Below are positions 7,851-15,635 of a DNA stretch of 20,063 nt, one piece after another. Both the position numbers and the translations under genes were made by a program. Numbering within the stretch: the stretch's first letter is position 1; the number at the start of each line of letters is the position of its first letter. Source of the stretch: Arsenophonus sp031446165 (GTDB taxonomy: Bacteria; Pseudomonadota; Gammaproteobacteria; Enterobacterales; Enterobacteriaceae); NCBI GenBank assembly GCA_031446165.1, contig CP132904.1, positions 1-20,063 on the forward strand. Reading direction: 5' to 3'. The notes beneath the pieces are model-generated. The model did no database searches, was not told where the DNA came from, and saw only the letters and a list, made by a program, of their open reading frames with translations.

Positions 7851-7851
7851 A

Positions 7852-9177
7852 ATGAAAATATTAAAAATAATTCATGGATATCCTCCATATTACAATGCTG
7901 GTTCTGAAGTTTATAGTCAAATATTATGTCATGGTTTAGCTAAAAAACATGAAGTACATGTTCTTACTCGAGAAGAAAATATATTTTCAAAAGATTTTTC
8001 TTGGAGAATTACACATGATACACATCAACCTTTAATTAAATTACACAAAATTAACATACCACTAGAAAAATACCGATATCGTTATCAACATCCAGAATTA
8101 GATAAGATAGTAGAAGTATTAACTGAACATATAAAACCTGATATAGTCCATATTGGACATCTTAATCATCTTTCTACTTCATTAGTTGAAATAATAGCAA
8201 AAAAAAATATCCCTATTGTTTATACATTACATGATTATTGGTTAATGTGCCCACGTGGACAATTCATACAACGTAATCCTATTTCTTATTTACCATCATG
8301 GTCACTTTGTAGTGGGCAAAATAACAAAAAATGTGCAAAATATTGTTATTCTGGTTATTTTTCAGGAAACAAAAATGAAAACAGTATCGATACTATTTAT
8401 TGGACTGATTGGATAAAACGCCGAATGTATCAAATACGTCGAATAACAAAAAAAATACAATGTTTTATTTCCCCTTCCTTATATCTATATCATCGATATA
8501 TAAATGATTTTGGATTACCGAGATATAAAATAATTTATTTAGATTATGGTTTTGATTTAAATAGATTAAGTGGGCGGAAACGTGTTAACAATGAACCATT
8601 TACTTTTGGATATATAGGAAGACATACTCCAGAAAAAGGAATTCAAGTATTAATTCAAGCATTTTCTAAATTACAAGAAAATTGTCAGTTACGAATTTGG
8701 GGAAAACCCAGACCACAAAATACAGATGGATTAAAAGCAATGGCTGATAAATTGCCAACAAAAATTAAATCACGTATTGAGTGGTATTTAGAATATAAGA
8801 ATGAGAACATTGTTCATGAAGTATTTAATCATGTAGATTGTATTGTCGTACCTTCAATATGGGTAGAAAACTCACCTTTAGTAATTCATGAGGCACTGCA
8901 AGCTAGAATCCCTGTAATTACTGCGAACATAGGTGGAATGGCTGAATATATTCATCATGAAATTAACGGATTGTTATTTGAACATCGCAATGAAAAAAGT
9001 TTATCTAAACAAATGGAACGTTTAATAAAAAATCCATTATTAGCAAAAAAATTAGGTTTACGCGGCTATATACAATCTTCTGATGGTAATGTACCTAGTC
9101 AAAAAAATCACATTAAAAGAATAGAAACAATCTATGAATCACTAATCAAACATTCAATTAAGGGAATAAAAAAATGA
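7852..9177 (+). CDS. Glycosyltransferase family 4 (GT-B fold)
   Basis: A 441-residue retaining GT-B glycosyltransferase that would move a sugar from a nucleotide donor to an acceptor on the cytoplasmic side. The N-terminal acceptor domain starts KIIHGYPPYYNAGSEVYSQ (5-23). The donor domain holds FGYIGRHTPEKGI (252-264) and the EX7E motif, Glu339 to Glu347 in ENSPLVIHEAL, with the following PVITANIGGMAEYI. Residues 133-165 carry four cysteines (133, 153, 161, 165) after HDYWLMCPRGQF, a Cys-rich insert seen in some GT4 enzymes. An earlier in-frame GTG at 7828 would overlap the epimerase; I prefer the ATG at 7852, one base after the epimerase stop. Its end overlaps the radical-SAM gene by four bases, so the three genes are translationally coupled. 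Acceptor unknown. Confidence 0.87.
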   Translation: MKILKIIHGYPPYYNAGSEVYSQILCHGLAKKHEVHVLTREENIFSKDFSWRITHDTHQPLIKLHKINIPLEKYRYRYQHPELDKIVEVLTEHIKPDIVHIGHLNHLSTSLVEIIAKKNIPIVYTLHDYWLMCPRGQFIQRNPISYLPSWSLCSGQNNKKCAKYCYSGYFSGNKNENSIDTIYWTDWIKRRMYQIRRITKKIQCFISPSLYLYHRYINDFGLPRYKIIYLDYGFDLNRLSGRKRVNNEPFTFGYIGRHTPEKGIQVLIQAFSKLQENCQLRIWGKPRPQNTDGLKAMADKLPTKIKSRIEWYLEYKNENIVHEVFNHVDCIVVPSIWVENSPLVIHEALQARIPVITANIGGMAEYIHHEINGLLFEHRNEKSLSKQMERLIKNPLLAKKLGLRGYIQSSDGNVPSQKNHIKRIETIYESLIKHSIKGIKK

Positions 9178-10196
9178 AAAATGGTCCATGGCGTATTACT
9201 TTCGATACAAATCCTGATGATTGTAACTTAAAATGCATCATGTGTGAAGATCATTCACCTTATAGTTCTACTCAAAAAACCAGAATTAAAGCAGGACTAC
9301 CTAAAAGAAGAATGGACATCAATTTAATAAAAAAAATTTTAGATTATTCTCAATACACACCATTAAAAGAAATTATCCCTTCAACCATGGGAGAACCATT
9401 AATTTATGAACATTTTGATGAAATTATTTCATTATGTTATAAATATCAAATAAAACTTAATTTGACTACTAATGGAACTTTTCCACGTAAAGGTGTTAAA
9501 AAATGGGCTGAGTTGCTCATTCCTGTTACATCAGATATCAAAATATCTTGGAATGGTGCAACAAAAAACATACAAGAAAAAATTATGATAGGAACCAAGT
9601 GGGAAAAAGTATTAAATAATATAAAAAAATTTATTTTTATTAGAAATGAATATGCAAAAAAAGAAAAGAAATATTGTAATATTACTTTACAAGTAACTTT
9701 TCTTGAAAGTAATTTGCAAGAATTACCTGAAATAGTTAAATTGGGTATTGATCTTGGTGTTGATCGTATTAAAGGTCATCATTTATGGGCACATTTTGAA
9801 GAAATTAAATTATTATCAATGAGACGCAGTGAAGATTCTATTACTAGATGGAATCGAACTGTTATTAAAGCTAAAAAAATTGCTATGACTCATCCGTTAC
9901 CTAATGGCAATTTTATAAAATTGGTAAATATTGATTTGTTGGATCATTCAGCTAAAAATGATCTATCTCCTGGAGGTATATGCCCTTTTTTGGGTAAAGA
10001 AGCTTGGGTAGCTACTGATGGTCAATTTAATCCTTGTTGTGCTCCTGATAATGAAAGACGTCAATTAGGTAATTTTGGTAATTTAAAAAATAAAACTATT
10101 ACTCATATTTGGGAAAGTCATGAATATCAAAATCTCAAAAAAAATTATATGAAATATGATGTATGTAAAAGATGTAACATGAGGAAATCTAATTAA
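9174..10196 (+). CDS. Radical SAM enzyme with C-terminal SPASM domain
   Basis: A 340-residue radical-SAM protein. The [4Fe-4S] motif CX3CX2C is Cys17, Cys21, Cys24 in DDCNLKCIMCED. The TMGEPL motif (71-76) is the SAM-contacting GGE equivalent. LTTNGT follows at 97-102. The C-terminal part holds a SPASM-type cysteine set (Cys270, Cys288, Cys289, Cys331, Cys334) around WVATDGQFNPCCAPD and LGNFGNL, expected to bind auxiliary clusters. SPASM enzymes include peptide maturases and sugar or cyclitol dehydrogenases. No precursor peptide is visible nearby, and the sugar-type neighbours make a carbohydrate substrate more likely (inference). AAGGGAA lies 8 bp before the start, the best ribosome binding site of the cluster. 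The start overlaps the glycosyltransferase stop by ATGA. Confidence 0.88.
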   Translation: MKNGPWRITFDTNPDDCNLKCIMCEDHSPYSSTQKTRIKAGLPKRRMDINLIKKILDYSQYTPLKEIIPSTMGEPLIYEHFDEIISLCYKYQIKLNLTTNGTFPRKGVKKWAELLIPVTSDIKISWNGATKNIQEKIMIGTKWEKVLNNIKKFIFIRNEYAKKEKKYCNITLQVTFLESNLQELPEIVKLGIDLGVDRIKGHHLWAHFEEIKLLSMRRSEDSITRWNRTVIKAKKIAMTHPLPNGNFIKLVNIDLLDHSAKNDLSPGGICPFLGKEAWVATDGQFNPCCAPDNERRQLGNFGNLKNKTITHIWESHEYQNLKKNYMKYDVCKRCNMRKSN

Positions 10197-10226
10197 GTTT
10201 TTTAAAAATAAAGTAAAGGATTTTTT

Positions 10227-11936
10227 ATGAATAAAATTAATTGGCAAAATACTATTATTTCTCCATGTGAAACTTTTCACTTATTTAATAATACCCCTTT
10301 TTATTTATCTCGTTTTAATAAAGTTATGAAATATCATGCACCAGGTTTAGCTGCTGTTAAAGATTCATCAGGTGCTTATCATATTGATATTCATGGATTA
10401 CCTAAATATACCAATCGTTTTTTAGAAACATATGGATTTTATGAAACAGTCGCTGCAGTTAGAGATACAACAGGATGGTTTCATATAAATTCAAACGGGG
10501 AAGAATTATATAATGAACGCTATTTATGGTGTGGTAACTTTCAAGAAAGTTTATGTGTAGTAATGGATAAAAATTATAAATACTTTCATATTGATTTTTA
10601 TGGAAAAAAAAATTACAAAGAAGTATATAATTATGTTGGTGATTTTAAGGATGGTATTGCTGTTATTTGTAATCAAGATGGGCTCCATACTCATATTGAT
10701 AAAAGGGGGAAATTTATTCATAAAAATTGGTTTTTAGGGTTAGACATTTTTCACAAAGGAGCAGCCAGAGCAAAAGATGAAAAAGGTTGGTATCATATAA
10801 ATAAATTAGGCCAATCACTTTATCAGGAAAGGTATATTAGAATAGAACCATTCTATAATGGTGTAGCTCATGTAGAAGATTTTTCTGGTGAATTATTAAC
10901 TATAGATATTAATGGAAAAAAAATTATTGAATTAAAACCTCCATCTCAAAAAATATGGCAAAAAATTTCAGATAAAATGGTAGGCTTTTGGCAAACAGAA
11001 ACACTTTGTGTAGCTACTAAATTAAAAGTTTTAGAGGGTTTACCTGGAACAACCAAAGAAATAGGAAAAAAAATAACAGTACCTCATAAACATTTAGAAA
11101 AATTGTTAAGAGCTTTATGGGAATTAGATTTTATTAAAAATGAATCAGGATATTGGCAATTAACAGAAAATGGAAAAAACATTATTCCTCATAAAGATAA
11201 TTTTTTATCTTCTGCTGCGATTATGTGGTCCGATGTAAATAGAATAGCTTGGAAAAATTTAATTAATATTATTAAAGGCAAAGATAAAAAAAATACTTTA
11301 TTTAAAATTAACGCATCAAATAAAAAAAGAAAAATATATCACCATGCAATTGATGGATATGCAATGAAAGATTTTTCTTTTTTATTATCTTTTATTAATT
11401 GGAAAAAACATAAAAAAATTATTGGGGTAGGGAGAAGTGCAAAGATCTTAATAGAAAAAGTATTAATAAAATATCAACATTTGGAAGGGTTATTGTTAGG
11501 AGAAAATTATATTTTTAAACCTATTTCAATTCATTCTTCTATCAAATCTAGATATCATTTAAAAGAACATATATTATATAATCCATGGCCAAAAATGGCT
11601 GATATTATTTTGTTTCCTAGAGTTTTACATTATTGGACAGATCATTTAGTAATATCTATATTACAAAAAGCATATAATGCTCTATTATTCAATGGAGAAA
11701 TTTATTTACTGGAAATGTTTATTGATGAAAATAATCCAAAGGGTGCTTTACTTGATTTAAATATTTTAGCAGAAAGTGGTGGAAAATTACGGACCTTTAA
11801 TCAGTGGAAAAATTTATTAAAACAATCTTCTCTTTTTATTTTTCAACACTTAAACATCACTAATTCAATGAATCTGTTGGTATTAAAAAAAGAAGAAGAA
11901 AGATATGATAATGGAATCAAAAAGAAACACTTTTAA
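10227..11936 (+). CDS. WG-repeat protein fused to an O-methyltransferase-like (Methyltransf_2 type) domain
   Basis: A 569-residue two-part protein. Residues about 36-235 hold six degenerate WG-type repeats of 33-36 residues, with the pattern F..G.A.V.D..G.YHI...G...Y; the starts lie near 38, 70, 103, 138, 173 and 207. Residues about 250-325 form the winged-helix dimerisation region of class-2 methyltransferases (ETLCVATKLKVLEGLPG, then LEKLLRALWELDFI). Residues 395-555 resemble their catalytic domain: PRVLHYWTDHL (464-474) fits the usual VLHDWsDe with the catalytic His at 468, and LRTFNQWKNLL (521-531) fits the RT..EW motif. The SAM glycine loop is degenerate (IIGVGRSAKI, 398-407, instead of DVGGGxG), so activity is uncertain. 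The start has AAAGGA 9 bp upstream. The gene lies 30 bp after the radical-SAM gene and overlaps the next by 32 bp. Confidence 0.75.
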   Translation: MNKINWQNTIISPCETFHLFNNTPFYLSRFNKVMKYHAPGLAAVKDSSGAYHIDIHGLPKYTNRFLETYGFYETVAAVRDTTGWFHINSNGEELYNERYLWCGNFQESLCVVMDKNYKYFHIDFYGKKNYKEVYNYVGDFKDGIAVICNQDGLHTHIDKRGKFIHKNWFLGLDIFHKGAARAKDEKGWYHINKLGQSLYQERYIRIEPFYNGVAHVEDFSGELLTIDINGKKIIELKPPSQKIWQKISDKMVGFWQTETLCVATKLKVLEGLPGTTKEIGKKITVPHKHLEKLLRALWELDFIKNESGYWQLTENGKNIIPHKDNFLSSAAIMWSDVNRIAWKNLINIIKGKDKKNTLFKINASNKKRKIYHHAIDGYAMKDFSFLLSFINWKKHKKIIGVGRSAKILIEKVLIKYQHLEGLLLGENYIFKPISIHSSIKSRYHLKEHILYNPWPKMADIILFPRVLHYWTDHLVISILQKAYNALLFNGEIYLLEMFIDENNPKGALLDLNILAESGGKLRTFNQWKNLLKQSSLFIFQHLNITNSMNLLVLKKEEERYDNGIKKKHF

Positions 11937-12897
11937 AAAAACCGGCATAATTGTATTAAATCAAGCAATATCTAAAGAATTAATTTTTTTTATCAATAAA
12001 AAAATTAATTTTTCTATAGAAACTTATGCAAATGAATTAAATTATGATGCTAAAGATTATTTGAAGGTTGTTAGTAGATGGGCATTCCCATGTGAAATGA
12101 TAAAAATTTTTTTACATTCCATAAAATTACAATTAATAAATATTGCTAGTGAGTTTATTGGGATGCCAGTAAGGTTACACAAAATTAACATTATAAGCAA
12201 ATCTGCTTATTCAGATTTGCCTATACCATGTCATCAAGATATTGCTTATTCAGAAAATGATCCATATGAATTTTCTTTATGGTTAGCATTACAAGATGTC
12301 AATATTTATGATGGTGTTTTAGAATTTTTACCATGCAGCCACAATAATAAAATTGAACCGGCCGTTGATTTTTGGGCTCCTGATTTCATAGATAAAAAAC
12401 AAAATTCAAACGAATGGAAAAAATATTCTATTAAGGTACCAGTAAAAGCCGGAGATATAATTATTTTTGATTCAAAAATTTGGCACCGTAGCGATAAAAA
12501 TATATCAGGAAAATACAGATTTGCATTAGTAACACGTTGGAGTCGCATTAGTTATAAATCATCAATTAATATTCCAAAAAAGATACCTGCACATTTTGGT
12601 ATGTGGACATGTTCAAAAATAACACAATCATTACTAAAAAAAGGACTAGAAAAATTATTTAATAAAACTGTAACAAATGAATTAAATAAAATTATTAATA
12701 TATGGCAGACAACATTGATTGCTAAAAAAAAGTTACCATTCGATCTTGATATTAATCAAGCAAAAAAATCTTTACAAGAAATTTTAATTTTAAATTATGC
12801 TGCAATACACCACAATGGTGGTGATGCTCAAGGTATAATATATTCACATTTATGGAAAAATCTTTTAAATCCAATATCTAATTGGTTAAATAGTTAA
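11905..12897 (+). CDS. Phytanoyl-CoA dioxygenase (PhyH) family Fe(II)/2-oxoglutarate oxygenase
   Basis: A 330-residue non-heme iron oxygenase. The iron-binding facial triad is visible: His110 and Asp112 in PCHQDIAYSEND, and the distal His194 in KIWHRSDKN. Arg205 in GKYRFALVTRW is placed to hold 2-oxoglutarate. VLEFLPCSHNN (138-148) and the VPVKAGDIIIFD strand (178-189) are typical of PhyH proteins, which hydroxylate or otherwise oxidise small molecules, including natural-product intermediates. About 110 C-terminal residues after 220 do not match the core, and I cannot assign them. The start overlaps the methyltransferase gene by 32 bp; an ATG two codons later (11911) is also possible. Codons in the 12197-12220 region form a 9-bp inverted repeat. 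Substrate unknown. Confidence 0.82.
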   Translation: MIMESKRNTFKKTGIIVLNQAISKELIFFINKKINFSIETYANELNYDAKDYLKVVSRWAFPCEMIKIFLHSIKLQLINIASEFIGMPVRLHKINIISKSAYSDLPIPCHQDIAYSENDPYEFSLWLALQDVNIYDGVLEFLPCSHNNKIEPAVDFWAPDFIDKKQNSNEWKKYSIKVPVKAGDIIIFDSKIWHRSDKNISGKYRFALVTRWSRISYKSSINIPKKIPAHFGMWTCSKITQSLLKKGLEKLFNKTVTNELNKIINIWQTTLIAKKKLPFDLDINQAKKSLQEILILNYAAIHHNGGDAQGIIYSHLWKNLLNPISNWLNS

Positions 12898-12900
12898 TTT

Positions 12901-12917
12901 AAATAACATTGTTATTT
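12901..12917 (+). terminator. Short hairpin downstream of the PhyH gene
   Basis: AAATAAC (12901-12907) and GTTATTT (12911-12917) flank a 3-nt loop, followed by TAATAA. It starts six bases after the PhyH stop and may end the five-gene transcript, or may be chance. Confidence 0.3.
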
Positions 12918-13041
12918 TAATAATAAATATAAATTAATATAATTATATCATTATAAAAATTTATACTATAAATCTTTTATAAAAAATTATACTTTAATAA
13001 AAAAACATGTTTTTATCTAAAAAAATATTTTAAATAAAATA

Positions 13042-14319
13042 ATGAACTTAAGTAAAGAACTAGCGTTATTATTAAATCAAGAAGCAGAATGGCGTCATCA
13101 AACAATAAATCTCAATGCTTCAGAAAATTATACTAGTCCACTTATTAAAAGGCTGATTGGATTGCATCCAAGTTATGATTTTTATGATTTTCCTCCATCT
13201 GGGGGGATTATTTTAGGACCATGGAATTTTTCTAATGCGATTTATCTTGAAAAAATTTTAAAATATATTAATCAATTAAGTGAAAATTTATTATCATGTC
13301 CTCTGTTAGATACAAGAGGTAAGGGTGGGCAGGTAACTGAAATAGCTATTTTAACTGGTTTAGCAAAAAGAAATGATAAAGTTTTTTATATAAAAGAAGA
13401 AGATGGTGGACATTTTGGTTTAAATTTTATCAGCAAAAAAATTGGTATTACGTTAATTCCTATATGTTTCAATAATAAAAAATATAAAATAGATATAGAA
13501 AATACAATAAAAAAAATACGTAAAGTTTGGAAAAATGATACATCTAGAAAATTAGTCATTTTAAGTCAAAGTTTTATTTTACGTGAACAACCTTTAGAAA
13601 AAATAGTAGAAAATATAAAAAATGAGTTCAATAACACTATAATAACATATGATATTTCACATATTTTAGGACTTATCATTGGAAAAAAGTTAAAAAATCC
13701 AATTAAAGAAGGTATAGATATTATACATGGAAGCACTCATAAAACATTCCCAGGCCCACAAAAAGGAATTATAGGGTTTCCTATATTATTGCATAAAAAC
13801 ATAATTAGAAATATACAAGCTGCCTTATCTCCTGGTTTACAATCTAATTGTGGTACATCAGAAGTATTAGCATTAGCAGCTGCTTTAGAAGAAATGAAAA
13901 CATTTGGTGAAAGCTATGCGCAAACAATATGTATAAATTCAAAATATTTAGCAAATAAACTATATTCACTAGGTTTAAAGATTCCAGGAAAAAAATTTGG
14001 TTTTACAGAAACACATCAAGTATGGATTATAATTGGTACAGAAGAAAAAACATGGGATGCTTTCGCTAAATTACATAGAGCTGGCATACGTGTTTACCCA
14101 ACATATTTACCATTTGTGAATACTTGGGGGTTAAGATTAGGTACAAATGCAATCACTCGTTTGGGTTTTTCAATAAATGAAATCAAAATAGTTGCTAAAT
14201 GGATTACAGATATTTTAGTGAATAATATAAAACCAGAAAATATTTTTAAAAATGTTCAAAGTCTTATGAGAGATTTTCCTATAAAAAACGTATCTTTTTC
14301 TTTCAAAACAAATAAATAA
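13042..14319 (+). CDS. Divergent serine hydroxymethyltransferase-like PLP enzyme
   Basis: A 425-residue fold-type I PLP enzyme of the SHMT family. Support: NLNASENYTSP (23-33; SHMT has IASEN), DGGHFGLNF (121-129), YDISHILGLI (203-212, with the PLP-ring Asp204 and His207), and the Schiff-base Lys234 in GSTHKTFPGPQKG (SHMT: THKTLRGPRGG). SNCGTSEVLALAAALEE and GLRLGTNAITRLGF near the end also match. The folate-site and substrate motif EGYPG of true GlyA is absent; the equivalent stretch reads DFYDFPPSGG (46-55), so it is probably not a housekeeping GlyA. SHMT-like relatives include threonine transaldolases of natural-product pathways and alpha-methylserine enzymes. It lies 144 bp after the PhyH gene and ends 7 bp from the convergent aldolase gene. 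No clear ribosome binding site. Confidence 0.8.
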   Translation: MNLSKELALLLNQEAEWRHQTINLNASENYTSPLIKRLIGLHPSYDFYDFPPSGGIILGPWNFSNAIYLEKILKYINQLSENLLSCPLLDTRGKGGQVTEIAILTGLAKRNDKVFYIKEEDGGHFGLNFISKKIGITLIPICFNNKKYKIDIENTIKKIRKVWKNDTSRKLVILSQSFILREQPLEKIVENIKNEFNNTIITYDISHILGLIIGKKLKNPIKEGIDIIHGSTHKTFPGPQKGIIGFPILLHKNIIRNIQAALSPGLQSNCGTSEVLALAAALEEMKTFGESYAQTICINSKYLANKLYSLGLKIPGKKFGFTETHQVWIIIGTEEKTWDAFAKLHRAGIRVYPTYLPFVNTWGLRLGTNAITRLGFSINEIKIVAKWITDILVNNIKPENIFKNVQSLMRDFPIKNVSFSFKTNK

Positions 14320-14326
14320 AATATAA

Positions 14327-15370
14327 TTATTGAGTATTACAAAAAAATGATTGAATAGCAGAGCTAACTTTTTTAATATCAATATGATTGATGCCTTGAT
14401 GAACAATTGCTCTTATTTTTTTATCATTTAATGCTAACAAACGAATGCTTTTTTTCATTAAATAATTAACTAAATTATATGCAGTATACGGAGTATTATA
14501 TAAATTAAAAATAACAATATTTGTTTCTATATCTTTAGGATTAATTTGAATATTTGGATGATTACATAACAAAGTAGCTAATAATTTAGCATTTTCATGA
14601 TCATTCAGTAAACTTTCTATGTTATTTTCTAATGAATATAAACATCCTGCTGCTATAACTCCTATTTGATGCATTGCTCCTCCTTGTTGAAATTTATAAT
14701 ACCATGCATCATCAATAAAATTTTTACTCCCACATAGCACTGCTCCCATTGGAGCTCCTAATCCTTTAGAAAAATCTATCCAAACTGAATCAGTATAGCG
14801 ACAAAAATCTCTTGCAGGGATTTTTGTCGCTATACTTGCATTAAATAATCGTGCACCATCCATATGAATGAAAATATTATGTTGTTCAGCAAAATTTTTA
14901 ATATCTTCTAATTGTGACATTCTCCAAATAGCCCCGCCACCTAAATTAGTAGTTTGTTCTATAGAAACAACACGAGCTCTAGGGATATTATAACCATTGT
15001 TATTACCCATGGCTAATTTTAATTGTTTTGCAGTGAAAATGCCCTTCAGAGACTTAATAGCGATTGGTGTTGCATTAACTAACCCACTTGGTAAGCCTGC
15101 TGTTAAATTAGCAGCATGAGCGCTTTCATCAAAGAAAATTCTATCACCTGGTCGATTACACCAAACACGATAAGCGATACCATTACACATAGTACCAGAT
15201 GGCATAAAAACGCCCGCTTCTTTACCTAATAAATCACATACATTTTCTATTAAACGGTTGACTGTAGGATCTTCACCTGCAGCTTCATTACCTACTTCTG
15301 CATTATACATTGCTTTTCTCATTGCTAATGAAGGCCCAAAGTTAGTATCACTAAAAAGATCAATTTTCAT
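14327..15370 (-). CDS. ltaE: Threonine aldolase family PLP enzyme (LtaE-like beta-eliminating lyase)
   Basis: A 347-residue PLP enzyme of the L-threonine aldolase/beta-eliminating lyase family; the E. coli enzyme splits low-specificity threonine to glycine and acetaldehyde. Signatures: IDLFSDTNFGPS at the N-terminus, GNEAAGEDPTVNRL (27-40), MPSGTMCN (56-63), the ring-stacking His85 in DESAHAAN, IHMDGARLFNA (168-178, with Asp171 and Arg174), and the Schiff-base Lys202 in DFSKGLGAPMG. The ATG at 15370 follows a GGA in the right place and matches family starts; an upstream TTG at 15382 would add four residues. It may supply glycine and help recycle amino acids, or serve the neighbouring cluster. 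The reading frame is intact even though it contains a perfect inverted repeat with 18-bp arms (14792-14836). Confidence 0.87.
   Translation of the reverse strand: MKIDLFSDTNFGPSLAMRKAMYNAEVGNEAAGEDPTVNRLIENVCDLLGKEAGVFMPSGTMCNGIAYRVWCNRPGDRIFFDESAHAANLTAGLPSGLVNATPIAIKSLKGIFTAKQLKLAMGNNNGYNIPRARVVSIEQTTNLGGGAIWRMSQLEDIKNFAEQHNIFIHMDGARLFNASIATKIPARDFCRYTDSVWIDFSKGLGAPMGAVLCGSKNFIDDAWYYKFQQGGAMHQIGVIAAGCLYSLENNIESLLNDHENAKLLATLLCNHPNIQINPKDIETNIVIFNLYNTPYTAYNLVNYLMKKSIRLLALNDKKIRAIVHQGINHIDIKKVSSAIQSFFCNTQ
14792..14836. repeat. Perfect inverted repeat with 18-bp arms inside ltaE
   Basis: AGTATAGCGACAAAAATC at 14792-14809 and its exact reverse complement at 14819-14836 flank a 9-nt spacer. Both arms are translated (ASIATKI and DFCRYTD in the aldolase) and the frame is open. 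The arms include GC pairs and are far longer than expected from base composition. No T tract follows on either strand, so it is not a normal terminator. Confidence 0.95.
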
Positions 15371-15589
15371 TTTGTGTTCCAAATAAAAAAAATTAAAAAA
15401 AAGAAGATTTTTATCTGTTTTTATATAGAATCTAAAAGTTTTTTATTTTTATGATTTGTTTTTTGTTTTTAAAATTAAAAAATAAATGTTACATATATAC
15501 ATGAAAATTATTTATTATAATTATTACAAAATTAATTTGAATTCCATATAAAATCAGCTTCTCTATTTAAAGAAAATTAAGAAAAAGTC

Positions 15590-15629
15590 ATAATTAATAA
15601 TTATATTCTATTAATTTATTATTAATTAT
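15590..15629 (-). terminator. AT hairpin downstream of nth
   Basis: Perfect 12-bp arms, ATAATTAATAAT (15590-15601) and ATTATTAATTAT (15618-15629), with a 16-nt loop. Reading on the minus strand, it begins seven bases after the nth stop and is followed by a T-rich run (GACTTTTTCTTAATTTTC), as in a factor-independent terminator with an AT stem. Confidence 0.45.
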
Positions 15630-15635
15630 AAAAAT

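Noticed and set aside
9174..10196. Radical-SAM/SPASM gene as part of a ribosomal peptide (RiPP) system
   Set aside because: No precursor peptide ORF with a leader and core is visible upstream or downstream; the neighbours are sugar-type enzymes.
10083..10280. Minus-strand open frame across the radical-SAM/WG gene junction
   Set aside because: It is antisense to two well-supported genes and shows no protein-like features.
12306..12548. Minus-strand open frame inside the PhyH gene
   Set aside because: It mirrors the conserved PhyH coding region, which has clear iron-binding residues.
14215..14406. Minus-strand open frame across the SHMT-like/ltaE junction
   Set aside because: It overlaps the ends of both real genes in another frame and has no support.
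14327..15370. The ltaE inverted repeat as an assembly artefact or pseudogene mark
   Set aside because: The frame stays open, the length agrees with the family, and conserved motifs flank both arms, so an artefact is unlikely, although read-level confirmation would settle it.
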